Below, piece after piece: positions 43,972-52,400 of a stretch of 64,000 bases of DNA. The DNA lies in the NCBI RefSeq assembly GCF_900187385.1, contig NZ_FYEY01000001.1, forward strand, positions 7,378,001 to 7,442,000. The letters run 5' to 3'. How positions within the stretch are numbered: the first letter of the stretch is position 1; each line of letters starts with the position of its first letter. The translations under genes were made by a program, and so were the position numbers. The notes under the pieces are model-generated. The model searched no databases. It worked only from the letters and a program-made list of their open reading frames with translations, and was not told the DNA's origin. This DNA is from Streptomyces sp. 2114.4. Lineage in GTDB: Bacteria; Actinomycetota; Actinomycetes; Streptomycetales; Streptomycetaceae.

Positions 43972-45855
43972 TCACCCCTCGGTGGGGACGGCCTCCACCG
44001 ACCCGTTGACCACGCGGGATTCGCCACCCTTGACGGTCCGCGCCCGGACCCCCGCCGCGCCCACCGGCTCGGCGGGGGGACCGGCCTTTCCGGCCTCCTG
44101 TGCCGCTCCGGTCGTCGCCGTCTCGCCGGCCCCTGTGGCCCCGCCGGCCCCCGCGGTGTCACCGGCCGCCACGGTCTCGCGGTGCGGCTCCGCCGCGTCG
44201 GGGGCCCCGGTCCCGGAGCCCCCGGGCTTGCGCATGTTCACCCGCCGGCCGGTATCCGCGGACGTGCCCACGTCACCCGGCCTGCTGTCGGTCGCCGTCG
44301 CGGCGGTCTCCGCCCCGTCGGCCGGGACCGTACGCTCCGGCAGCAGCGACAGGACGGCCTGCCGCAGCGCCTGCCCGGTGGCCTCGTCGAGCGGATCGGG
44401 CGTGGCCGGCACCTGGAGTCGCAATACCGGAGCGGACCCCAGGCGCACATAGCCGCGGCCCGGCGGGACGCTCGCGGTCGGCGTGGTGTGCGGCGGCGCC
44501 CCGAGCACCGCCCGTACCTCCTCCGCCGTGGCGGGGCCGAGCACCACCCGCGCCTTGGTGTGCGCCCGTACGGGCTCGCTCAGCAGCTCGGCGCTCTCGA
44601 ACTGGTCGGCCACGACCACCGTGACGTGGGCGGCCCGGCCGTGCCGCAGCGGCGTCTGCAGCCACCGCTGCGGATCGTCCCGGCCCTCCGCGACCGCTAC
44701 ATGAGCCAGCGCCGTCGGACGGTCCGCAAGGATCCACAGGGGGCGACGGGTGTCCTCCGGCGCCGGACGGCCGGCCTGCCGGGCCCGGTTCGCCGCGATC
44801 AGCCGCCGCTCGGTCTCGTGGGACGCCCACTCCAGGGTCGCCAGCGCCCCCGCCAGGCCGCTCTCCACCCCCAGTACCCCCCGGCGTCCGGCCAGCGCGC
44901 CGTACTCACCGCTGCCGCCGCCGTCGATGACCAGCACATCCCCGTGCTGCAGCGCCTGCAGCGCGATCGAGCGCAGCAGGGTCGTGGCGCCCGTCCCCGG
45001 CTGCCCCAGGACGAGCAGATGCGGTTCGGTGGAGCGCGGCCCGGTGCGCCAGACCACCGGCGGCGCATCCCGCGTCACCTCCCCGGCGGTGACCGGCAGG
45101 GTCCGCTGGACGGCGTCCGCGTCCGTGAACCCGAGCACCGTCTCGCCCGGTGAGGTGACGAAGCGCTGCGCTCCGATGTCGGCGGGCAGCGCGCCGAGCA
45201 CGCTCACGGTGAGCTGATTGGCCAGCTCGTCCCATCCGAAGTGGTACTCGCGGCCCCGGCCCGCCTTGGCGTACAGCACCTGCTCGATGCGGACCCGGGA
45301 CTGGTCCTCACCGTCGGTGAAGTACGCCGGGTACTTCAGCCGCAGCCGTTCGATCCGCCCGCTGTCGTCGAAGGCGTGCTCGGTGAAGACCCGCTCCCAG
45401 CCGCCGTCGTGCGCGTACAGGGGGCTGGGGTCGCCCTCGACGGAGAAGTACGGGACCAGCGCCTCGTACAGCGCCTGCAGCCGCTCCCGCTCGGCCTCCC
45501 CGGGACCGGTCTCGACCGGCGTGCGCTCCCGGCCTGCCCAGGCGCCCGCGCCCATCACCGAGATCAGGGCGAGCAGCGGACCGTACGGGACCAGGCACAT
45601 GACCAGCACACACGCGCCGACGAAGAAGGCCAGCGGACCGCGGTTCTCCCGGGGCGTGTCGACCCAGCGTCCCCGGCCCGCCGCACCCAGCCGGCGCAGC
45701 CCCCGGCCGATGGTGATCAGCGGATGGAGCACGTCACAGGCGCTCTCGGCAGCGGTCCGCGCGAGTTCCCGGCCGCGGGCGAGCGAGGTGCTCTGGGTCA
45801 TACGGGCGAGCGGTGCGCTGTCGGTCAGGATGCGGGGCAGGGGTCGACGGGCCAC
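43972..45855 (-). CDS. membrane protein with degenerate FtsK-like ATPase domain
   Basis: The 627-residue protein has two adjacent TM segments near residues 75-105 (GPLAFFVGACVLVMCLVPYG, LLALISVMGAGAWAG), a middle domain, and an ATPase domain resembling FtsK/VirB4 folds. The P-loop is GQPGTGATTLL: the Walker A Lys is Ala, so hydrolysis is doubtful. A Walker B-like strand is DVLVIDGGG. The last 110 residues are Ala/Gly/Thr-rich and probably disordered. GTG 45855 has AGGAGA 5 nt upstream. It follows a 64-residue TM protein on the same strand, an arrangement reminiscent of conjugation or spread loci, but no other plasmid gene is present. Confidence 0.72.
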   Translation of the reverse strand: MARRPLPRILTDSAPLARMTQSTSLARGRELARTAAESACDVLHPLITIGRGLRRLGAAGRGRWVDTPRENRGPLAFFVGACVLVMCLVPYGPLLALISVMGAGAWAGRERTPVETGPGEAERERLQALYEALVPYFSVEGDPSPLYAHDGGWERVFTEHAFDDSGRIERLRLKYPAYFTDGEDQSRVRIEQVLYAKAGRGREYHFGWDELANQLTVSVLGALPADIGAQRFVTSPGETVLGFTDADAVQRTLPVTAGEVTRDAPPVVWRTGPRSTEPHLLVLGQPGTGATTLLRSIALQALQHGDVLVIDGGGSGEYGALAGRRGVLGVESGLAGALATLEWASHETERRLIAANRARQAGRPAPEDTRRPLWILADRPTALAHVAVAEGRDDPQRWLQTPLRHGRAAHVTVVVADQFESAELLSEPVRAHTKARVVLGPATAEEVRAVLGAPPHTTPTASVPPGRGYVRLGSAPVLRLQVPATPDPLDEATGQALRQAVLSLLPERTVPADGAETAATATDSRPGDVGTSADTGRRVNMRKPGGSGTGAPDAAEPHRETVAAGDTAGAGGATGAGETATTGAAQEAGKAGPPAEPVGAAGVRARTVKGGESRVVNGSVEAVPTEG

Positions 45856-46003
45856 ATCGTCTCCTGTTGCTCGTGGCGGTGGTCGTGGGGAGCTCGTGGG
45901 GCGGCTCGGTGTGCGGGGCGGGCCGGGAGCGTGCTGCATACGGAGCCGCCCGGACGGGAGGTGGTGCGGTCCGTTCGGGCGGGACCCGTGGAGTGGCACC
46001 GGA

Positions 46004-46068
46004 GGACGACTCCGGACCGTGGATGACGACTCCGGAACAACGCCGGAACGACGGATGACGACTCCGGA
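46004..46068. repeat. three copies of a GACGACTCCGGA repeat
   Basis: GGATGACGACTCCGGA occurs at 46021-46036 and 46053-46068 (32-bp period) with a shorter copy GGACGACTCCGGA at 46004-46016. It lies in the 243-bp spacer between the small TM gene and the ATPase-like gene. Could be a regulator-binding array or a simple duplication. Confidence 0.55.
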
Positions 46069-46098
46069 CGGCGAACGACGGGACTGTGAGGGCAGGAC

Positions 46099-46293
46099 CT
46101 AGATCTTGATCCCCCCGAGGAGGCTCGCCAGGCTCGCCCCGCCGGCCTTGATGCTGGGGGCGATGGCGGAGCTGGCGAGATAGAACCCGAAGAGCGCGGA
46201 GACCAGTGCATGCGACAACTTCAGGCCGTCCTTGCGGAAGAAGAGGAAGACGATGACACCGAGCAGGACGACGCCGGAAATGGACAGAATCAT
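46099..46293 (-). CDS. small membrane protein, 64 residues
   Basis: The peptide begins MILSISGVVLLGVIVFLFFR, one clear TM, then KDGLKLSHALVSALFGFYLA forms a second hydrophobic helix, ending ASLLGGIKI. GGAGAG lies 8 nt before ATG 46293. It is similar in size and layout to the small membrane proteins that accompany FtsK-like genes on actinobacterial integrative elements. Probably works with the ATPase-like membrane protein encoded next (inference). Confidence 0.7.
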   Translation of the reverse strand: MILSISGVVLLGVIVFLFFRKDGLKLSHALVSALFGFYLASSAIAPSIKAGGASLASLLGGIKI

Positions 46294-46488
46294 GGGGGTT
46301 CTCTCCTGGGTGGTGGGGACGGACACCATGAGTTCTTCCAGCCTCACAGCACGTATCAAGCCAGGAAAAGCCGCAAATGGGTGATTTGTCGTGGGAATTC
46401 CCCAAATGGGCGCATCTCCAGGGCGTGCCGCTCCGGGGTGTGCTGGGCGTGTCGCGGCCCCGGTCCGCCGACCCGGCACAATCGTGGG

Positions 46489-46965
46489 GTGTCGAAGCCG
46501 AAGAAGTCGAGCAAGCCGAAGAAGCCGAGCGAGCTGAGCAGGCCGAAGGGTGAGCCGCGCCGTCCGGCCGCCGTTGTCACCGCCGCCTCACCGTGCCCGT
46601 GCGGGCGCACCGAGGCCTACGGCGACTGCTGCGCACCCTTCCACCAGGGGCGCGCCACCGCCCCGACCGCGGAGCGCCTGATGCGCTCGCGCTACAGCGC
46701 CTTCGCCGTCGGTGACACCGGATACCTGCTGCGCACCTGGCACCCGACGACCCGTCCCGGCAGTCTCGAACTCGACCCGGACCGGCGCTGGAGCGGCCTG
46801 GACATCCTCGGCACCACCGGCGGCAGCGCCTTCCACACCGAGGGCACCGTGGAATTCCGTGCCCACTTCGCCCTGCACGGCCACGCCGACAGTCAGTACG
46901 AGCACAGCCGCTTCGTCCGCGAGAACGGCCAGTGGGTCTACCTCGACGCCCTGCCGTCCACGTAG
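46489..46965 (+). CDS. YchJ-like SEC-C motif protein
   Basis: The 158-residue protein starts with a Lys/Ser-rich tail, then the SEC-C zinc motif SPCPCGRTEAYGDCCAPFHQ, followed by the YchJ middle domain (ERLMRSRYSAFAVGDTGYLL; DPDRRWSGLDILGTTGG) and a closing VYLDALPS. Function unknown in bacteria. GTG 46489 starts where coding character begins; the ribosome site is weak. Confidence 0.85.
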   Translation: MSKPKKSSKPKKPSELSRPKGEPRRPAAVVTAASPCPCGRTEAYGDCCAPFHQGRATAPTAERLMRSRYSAFAVGDTGYLLRTWHPTTRPGSLELDPDRRWSGLDILGTTGGSAFHTEGTVEFRAHFALHGHADSQYEHSRFVRENGQWVYLDALPST

Positions 46966-46977
46966 GCGCTGCCCGGT

Positions 46978-47352
46978 TCAGAGCCCGCGCAACTGGTCGA
47001 TCTCGCGGCGGTCGCGCTTGGTGGGCCGTCCGGTGCCGCGTTCGCGCACCGCGATCACCGGAACCTCCTCGCGCGGCGGGACCGGCGGACTGTTGTCGAT
47101 GAAGCACTCGGCGGCAACGGCCGCACCCACCCGCTTGCGCACCAGCCGCGAGACGACCACGATCCGCTCCCGGCCCGCGTGTCGCAGCCGCACCTCGTCG
47201 CCGTTGCGCACCGCATGGGCCGGCTTCACCCGCTCGCCGTTGACCCGGACGTGTCCCGCGCGACAGGCCGCCGCGGCCAGCGACCGCGTCTTGGTGAGCC
47301 GTACCGACCAGATCCAGCTGTCGATGCGGGTGGTCCCCTCGTCTGAAGCCAT
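46978..47352 (-). CDS. S4-domain RNA-binding protein (Hsp15-like)
   Basis: The 124-residue protein carries an S4 domain at 8-70: RIDSWIWSVRLTKTRSLAAA, then GHVRVNGERVKPAHAVRNGD. E. coli Hsp15 (HslR) of this family rescues stalled 50S subunits carrying peptidyl-tRNA. The tail (RERGTGRPTKRDRREIDQL) is basic and typical. It converges on the YchJ gene with a 12-bp gap. Confidence 0.92.
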   Translation of the reverse strand: MASDEGTTRIDSWIWSVRLTKTRSLAAAACRAGHVRVNGERVKPAHAVRNGDEVRLRHAGRERIVVVSRLVRKRVGAAVAAECFIDNSPPVPPREEVPVIAVRERGTGRPTKRDRREIDQLRGL

Positions 47353-47496
47353 ACCAAGACTCTAGAACGGCCGCCCGGCGAGCGGTGGCCGACGGCCGGG
47401 CCCCCTGCTTCGCCGGCTCGCCGTACGCGCCTGCCCTGCGCCTGCCCTGCGCGTGCGCCGTACGCGTTCGTCGGACTCGTCCGCCGCCGACGGCCG

Positions 47497-48618
47497 TCAC
47501 CCCGTCTTCCGGCCCGGCTTCCCGCCCGCCGCCTTCTTGGCGGTGCTCTTCGATGCCTTCTTCGTGGCGGTGCCGGCGGTCGAGTCGCGGGCGCTCGTGC
47601 CGGTCTTCTTGGCCGGCGAAGCGGCCTTGGCCCGTCCGCCGGAGGTCTTCGCCGGGGCCGCCGTCTTCTTGCCGGGCGTCTTCTTCGCGGCGGCCGAGCC
47701 GGTGCCGGTCTTCTTCGCCGTCTTCTTCGTCGGAGTGCCGCTCCGCCCGGAGGCGCGCGGGCCGGCCTCGCTCTTCTTCGCCGGCTTCCGCCCCCGCAGG
47801 GAGGTCACGGGCGCCGACTTTGCCCGGGTGTCGGACTCTCCGCCGCCCCGCGCCGCCCGCACGCTCTTCTCCAGGGCCGCCGTGAGATCGATGACCTGGG
47901 CGCCGGAGCTGCCCGACGCGGCGGGGGCGGCCGGCTCCTCGCCCTCCACCTTGGCGGCCACCAGCTCCTCGACGGCCTCGCGGTAGTCGTCGTGGAGTTC
48001 GGCGGGATCCAGCTCACCCAGGGAGTCCATCAGCGTCTCGGCCAGCGTCAGCTCGTTCTCGCGCAGCGCGACATCGTCGGGTACCACCCCGGTGGCGGGC
48101 CGGATCTGATCCGGCCACAGCAGCGTATGCATCACGATCGCCTGGTCGTACGCCCGCAGCATCGCCAGCGACTCCCGCCCCCGCATCGCCACCTTGCCGA
48201 CCGCGACCTTCCGGTGGTGCTCCAGCGCCTCCCGCAGCAGGGTGTACGGCTTGGTGGCGGATGCCCCATTGGGGCCCAGGTAGTAGGCCTTGTCCATCTG
48301 GAGCGGATCGATCTCGGCGGGGTCGACGAAGGACAGGATCGACAGCGTCTTGGCGGTCGGCATCGGCAGCTGGGACAGATCGTCGTCGGTGATCGGTACG
48401 ACGGTCTCGTCGCCCGGCGCCTGATAGCCCTTGCCGACCTCCTCGTTCGGGACCTCCTCGCCGTCCAGCTCGCAGATCTTCCGGTAGTGGATCTGAGCGC
48501 CGTCCTTCTCGTGAATGCGCACGAAAGAGACCGACGAGGTGCGGTCGGTGGCGCTGTAGGTCTTCACGGGGATGGTGACCAGACCGAACGAGATGGAGCC
48601 ATTCCAGATAGATCGCAT
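47497..48618 (-). CDS. ku: Ku DNA end-binding protein
   Basis: The 373-residue bacterial Ku has the core MRSIWNGSISFGLVTIPVKT with HYRKICELDGEEV, the bridge region and the helical domain about 1-250. The C-terminal 110 residues are a Lys/Ala/Thr-rich histone-like tail (TPTKKTAKKTGTGSAAAKK), which in actinobacterial Ku aids DNA binding. It acts in non-homologous end joining. It diverges from the LigD-type polymerase gene with only 30 bp between the start codons. The tail is encoded by near-repetitive codons. Confidence 0.97.
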   Translation of the reverse strand: MRSIWNGSISFGLVTIPVKTYSATDRTSSVSFVRIHEKDGAQIHYRKICELDGEEVPNEEVGKGYQAPGDETVVPITDDDLSQLPMPTAKTLSILSFVDPAEIDPLQMDKAYYLGPNGASATKPYTLLREALEHHRKVAVGKVAMRGRESLAMLRAYDQAIVMHTLLWPDQIRPATGVVPDDVALRENELTLAETLMDSLGELDPAELHDDYREAVEELVAAKVEGEEPAAPAASGSSGAQVIDLTAALEKSVRAARGGGESDTRAKSAPVTSLRGRKPAKKSEAGPRASGRSGTPTKKTAKKTGTGSAAAKKTPGKKTAAPAKTSGGRAKAASPAKKTGTSARDSTAGTATKKASKSTAKKAAGGKPGRKTG

Positions 48619-48648
48619 CGTTTATCCCTTATGTGGGATTCTCATCGT

Positions 48649-49596
48649 ATGTCGCCGATCACCGACGTGGAGGGGCGGCGCCTCCCGCTGACCAACCTGG
48701 ACAAGGTCCTCTACGCCGAGACCGCCACCACCAAGGGCGAGGTGCTGCACTACTGCACCACCGTCGCCGGCCCGCTGCTCGCCCACCTCCACGACCGGCC
48801 GCTCTCCTTCCTGCGCTACCCCGACGGGCCGGAAGGCCAGTGCTTCTTCACCAAGAACGTGCCGCCCGGGGCACCCTCCTGGGTGAAGACCTGCGAGGTC
48901 CCCCACTCGGCCTCCGGGCCCGCCCGGCAGGTTCTGCTGCAGGACCTCCCTTCGCTGGTCTGGGCCGCGAACCTGGTCGTCGAACTGCACACCCCGCAGT
49001 GGAAGTGCCAGGCTCCCGGCCTCGCGGACCGCCTCGTCCTCGATCTCGATCCCGGCGCTCCGGCCACCATCGTGGAGTGCTGCGCCGCGGCGCAGTGGCT
49101 GTACGACCGGCTGGCCGCCGACGGCCTGGAGGTCTGCGCGAAGACCAGCGGCTCCAAGGGCCTGCACCTCATCGTGCCCATCGAACCCACTCCCTCCGAG
49201 CGGGCCACCGCATACGCCAAGACCCTCGCCACCGAGGCAGCGGCGGCCCTCCCGGACCTTGTCGTGCCCAAAATGACCAAGGCCCTGCGCCCCGGCAAGG
49301 TCTTCCTCGACTTCTCCCAGAACGCCGCCGCCAAGACCACCGCCGTCGCCTACACGCTGCGTGCCCGCCCCACCCCCACCGTCTCGACCCCCGTCACCCG
49401 GGACGAGATCGCCCAGTGCACCGATCCACGGCAACTCAGCTTCCTCTTCGGCGAGATCGCACCCCGCCTCGCGCACCACGGCGACCTGCTCGGCCCGCTC
49501 CTCGACCCCGGCCGGGCCCGGCCGCTTCCGCGCGCCGCACCCCGGCGTGCGCCCGCGGCGCCCAACCGGCCCGGTTCCGGCCGGGGTTCAACGTAG
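48649..49596 (+). CDS. LigD-type primase-polymerase (NHEJ), polymerase domain only
   Basis: The 315-residue protein matches the archaeo-eukaryotic primase domain of LigD: FLRYPDGPEGQCFFTKNVPP, the metal-binding RLVLDLDPG, TSGSKGLHLIVPI, and VFLDFSQNAAAKTTAVAYTL. It lacks ligase and nuclease domains, as is common for stand-alone Streptomyces LigD-Pol. It would fill gaps at ends held by Ku. I chose ATG 48649; ATG 48631 is in frame but leaves only 12 bp to ku. No ribosome site precedes it, so a leaderless transcript is likely. Confidence 0.92.
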   Translation: MSPITDVEGRRLPLTNLDKVLYAETATTKGEVLHYCTTVAGPLLAHLHDRPLSFLRYPDGPEGQCFFTKNVPPGAPSWVKTCEVPHSASGPARQVLLQDLPSLVWAANLVVELHTPQWKCQAPGLADRLVLDLDPGAPATIVECCAAAQWLYDRLAADGLEVCAKTSGSKGLHLIVPIEPTPSERATAYAKTLATEAAAALPDLVVPKMTKALRPGKVFLDFSQNAAAKTTAVAYTLRARPTPTVSTPVTRDEIAQCTDPRQLSFLFGEIAPRLAHHGDLLGPLLDPGRARPLPRAAPRRAPAAPNRPGSGRGST

Positions 49597-49605
49597 ATTG
49601 GCGGC

Positions 49606-51417
49606 ATGCTGGAGGGGACACCACACACGCCACACGACACACTGCCGCTACGTCTGCCGGACCGGTGGGCGGACGACGGGGCCGCCGGTGCCGGACCGGA
49701 GCCCGGCAACGAGGGGGAAGCGGTCGGGCGGGCGCCGCGCCCGGGGCGGCGCCGGCACGCCGCGGGCACACGGGGCGGCGCGAGCAATAAGGATGACGAG
49801 GGCCATCGGGACGGCGAGGGCGGAGGCCTGCAGCGCTCCTCACTCCTGATGGCGCTGGGGACCGTGATCTCCCGTGGCACGGGGATGATCCGGCAGGTGC
49901 TCCAGGCGGCCGCACTCGGCACCGGCCTGCTCGCCACGACGTACAACACCGCCAACATGGTCCCGATGAGCATCTATACCCTGCTGATCGGCGGCGCGCT
50001 GAACTCGGTACTGGTGCCGCAGCTGGTACGCGCCAGGGCCGAGCACGCGGACGGCGGGCGGGCCCATGAACAGCGCCTGGTCACCCTCGTCCTGAGCGTG
50101 CTGGCGGTGGGGACCGTACTGTCGCTCTGGGCCGCGCCGCAGATCGTCGCCGTCTTCACACCGGACACGCCGGGCCACCACGCCGCCTTCGAGCTCACCG
50201 TGGTCTTCGCACGGTTCCTGCTGCCACAGCTCTTCTTCTACGGCTTGTTCTTCATCCTCGGTCAAGTCCTCAACGCCCGGAACAAGTTCGGCGCGATGAT
50301 GTGGACGCCGGTCCTCAACAACCTCGTGCTGATCACGATGTTCGGGATCTACCTCGGCCTGCTGGCGGGCCCCGACCGCATCGAGGACATCAGCCCCGGC
50401 CAGATCGACTTCCTCGGCATCGTCACCACCGGTGGCATCGCGGTACAGGGCCTGGCCCTGATCCCCTTCGTCCGCGCCGCCGGCTTCCGCTTCCGGCCGC
50501 GCTTCGACTGGCGCGGCACCGGTCTGCGCAAGAGCCTCACGGCCGCCCGCTGGACCCTGCTGTTCGTGCTCGCCAACCTGGCCGCGATGGTCGTCGTCAC
50601 GCACTACGCCGTCGCCGCCGACCAGCAACTCCCCACCGCGGGCGTCGGATACAGCGTCTACAGCTACGCCCAGCTCATCTGGACGCTGCCGCAGTCGATC
50701 GTCACCGTCTCACTGGTGACGGCGCTGCTGCCGCGGATGAGCCGGGCGGTCGCCGAAAACCGTCTCGACGAACTGCGCGCCGACCTCTCCCGTGCGCTGC
50801 GCATCAGCGGCGTCGTGATCGTTCCGGCCGCCTTCTTCTTCCTCGCGCTCGGCCCGCAGACCGCCCAGTTCCTGTTCGCGCACGGCACCGTGGACTCCGC
50901 GTCGGCCGTGCCTGCCGGGCACATGCTGCAGGCCTTCGGGCTCGGTCTGATCCCGTACTCCGCCCAGTACCTGCTGCTGCGCGGCTTCTACGCCTTCGAG
51001 GACACCCGCACGCCGTTCTGGATGGCCGTCTGGATCGCGGCCGTCAACATCGCCCTGGCCACCGCGTGTCATCTGCTGCTGCCCGCCCGCTGGGCGGTGA
51101 CCGGTATGGCCGCGGCCTACGCCGTCGCGTACGGCGTCGGGCTGCTGATCACCGCGCTGCTGCTGCGCCGGCGGCTCTCCGGCCGCCTCGACGGCCGGCG
51201 CCTGTGCCGCACCTACGGCAAGCTGACCGGGGCCGCCGCCACGGCCGCGGCGGCCGGCTGGCTCGCGGCCCGTGCCTGCTCGGACGTGCCCGTCCCGGCG
51301 GCCTGGACGCCCGTCCTGGGCCTGGCCGCCGGTGGTACCGGCATGGCGCTGATCTTCCTGGCCCTGGCCCGCGCCTTGAAGATCGGTGAGCTGCGCAGCC
51401 TGCCCGGACTGCGGTGA
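49606..51417 (+). CDS. murJ: MurJ/MviN family flippase
   Basis: The 603-residue protein has an 80-residue charged N-terminal tail, then about 14 TM segments beginning LMALGTVISRGTGMIRQVLQ. Family features: YNTANMVPMSIYTLLIGGAL, ARNKFGAMMWTPVLNNLV and LLLRGFYAFEDTRTPFWMAV. MurJ flips lipid II. It lacks the C-terminal kinase-like extension of the large actinobacterial MviN, so it may be a paralogue used for another lipid-linked intermediate. It follows the LigD gene by 9 bp. Confidence 0.87.
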   Translation: MLEGTPHTPHDTLPLRLPDRWADDGAAGAGPEPGNEGEAVGRAPRPGRRRHAAGTRGGASNKDDEGHRDGEGGGLQRSSLLMALGTVISRGTGMIRQVLQAAALGTGLLATTYNTANMVPMSIYTLLIGGALNSVLVPQLVRARAEHADGGRAHEQRLVTLVLSVLAVGTVLSLWAAPQIVAVFTPDTPGHHAAFELTVVFARFLLPQLFFYGLFFILGQVLNARNKFGAMMWTPVLNNLVLITMFGIYLGLLAGPDRIEDISPGQIDFLGIVTTGGIAVQGLALIPFVRAAGFRFRPRFDWRGTGLRKSLTAARWTLLFVLANLAAMVVVTHYAVAADQQLPTAGVGYSVYSYAQLIWTLPQSIVTVSLVTALLPRMSRAVAENRLDELRADLSRALRISGVVIVPAAFFFLALGPQTAQFLFAHGTVDSASAVPAGHMLQAFGLGLIPYSAQYLLLRGFYAFEDTRTPFWMAVWIAAVNIALATACHLLLPARWAVTGMAAAYAVAYGVGLLITALLLRRRLSGRLDGRRLCRTYGKLTGAAATAAAAGWLAARACSDVPVPAAWTPVLGLAAGGTGMALIFLALARALKIGELRSLPGLR

Positions 51418-51428
51418 GCAGGTCCGCA

Positions 51429-51503
51429 GTGACCAGATTTGCCGTGACCGGGTCTGCCGTGACCGGGTCTGCGGTGCCCCGGTCTGCGGTGACCCGGTCG
51501 GCG
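51429..51503. repeat. five tandem 15-bp repeats
   Basis: Units start GTGACC(GGGTCTGCC): 51429, 51444, 51459, 51474 and 51489, with the inner copies most alike. The array begins 11 bp after the murJ stop and ends just before the convergent gene stop at 51511. It does not fold as a clear terminator. Confidence 0.7.
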
Positions 51504-51510
51504 GTCTCCC

Positions 51511-51942
51511 TCACACCGCGCGCGACCGTGGCCAGGACGTCTGCGCGGCGGCCGCCAGCCAGCCGATGACGGCACCGACGGTGGTGTCACCCAGGCTCGC
51601 GATCTCCGCCAGGGCGGCCAGGTCCCCGTCCGCCGGAGCGACACCGGCCGCGGTCAAGGCGGCGTGGAGGTTCAGCCGCCGGTAATCGGGCATCGCCACC
51701 GGCCCCTGCCGCTGCTCCGTGGGAAGCGGGGGAGCGGACGGACCGTACGGCTGCGGCGGCTCGAAGGGCAGCCGGTCCTCCGGGCGGGGCGGCGGGAGGA
51801 AGGGGTGCGCGGCGGAGGCGGACGGGCGCGACGGTTCGTGCGGGGACGCGGGCGCGCCGAGGCGCTCCTCGGGGCGCGGGGGAGCGAGCACATAGTCCGG
51901 CGTCGCGCCGTACGGCGGGGGAGTGGGGCGGAAAGGCGACAT
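51511..51942 (-). CDS. hypothetical proline-rich protein with C-terminal helical domain
   Basis: The 143-residue protein has a Pro-rich N-terminal 80 residues (RPTPPPYGATPDYVLAPPRP; FLPPPRPEDRLPFEPPQPYG) and a compact helical C-terminus (LNLHAALTAAGVAPADGDLA, EIASLGDTTVGAVIGWLAAA). ATG 51942 follows GTGGAGG by 5 nt. I recognise no family; the form suggests a protein-protein adaptor. Confidence 0.65.
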   Translation of the reverse strand: MSPFRPTPPPYGATPDYVLAPPRPEERLGAPASPHEPSRPSASAAHPFLPPPRPEDRLPFEPPQPYGPSAPPLPTEQRQGPVAMPDYRRLNLHAALTAAGVAPADGDLAALAEIASLGDTTVGAVIGWLAAAAQTSWPRSRAV

Positions 51943-52400
51943 GGCGGCCTCCACAACTCGCGGTCCGAAGGGTTCACCGGCTTTCGGCGAAGACGGTGTC
52001 AGTTCTTCGGAAGCCGGAAGGTGCCCGTCCGGTTGCGGACGAGACGAGGGTTCACCCAATGGGCCCAAGGGGCGCAGGCCTCTCGCTGCGAGGTCATCAC
52101 CGTGGTGGCCGTCGTCCTCCACCTGGACTTCGCTGCCACCCCCACCCCGCCACGCCGCCGAACGGAAAACAGTCCCGGTGCGGCACTTCTGACGAGGAAT
52201 CGGCCATCCATGACGGAATGGCAGTTTCGGCGGAATTCTTCGGTTCTCACGTGTGGGAAAAATAACTCTCCGCTGATGTTCACACCGTGGTGATTACCGC
52301 GATGGAAGGCTTCCTGCGGCCGTATTTCCCAACGGCCGGTGCCGGTCGTGCCCCACACTTTCGCGACCCGGCGCCACAATTCGGGGAAAGGACACCCTTC
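51943..52400. other. 458-bp intergenic region between divergent genes
   Basis: It must hold the promoters of the Pro-rich protein and the endonuclease. It is relatively AT-rich around 52235-52275. Two GTTC(T/A)CAC elements at 52243 and 52278 look like partial phosphate-box units but are not arranged as an 11-bp tandem. No gene seen. Confidence 0.4.

Noticed and set aside
52243..52290. Possible phosphate (PhoP) box upstream of the secreted endonuclease
   Set aside because: Two GTTC-N-CAC units are 35 bp apart instead of forming 11-bp direct repeats, so the match is too weak to call.
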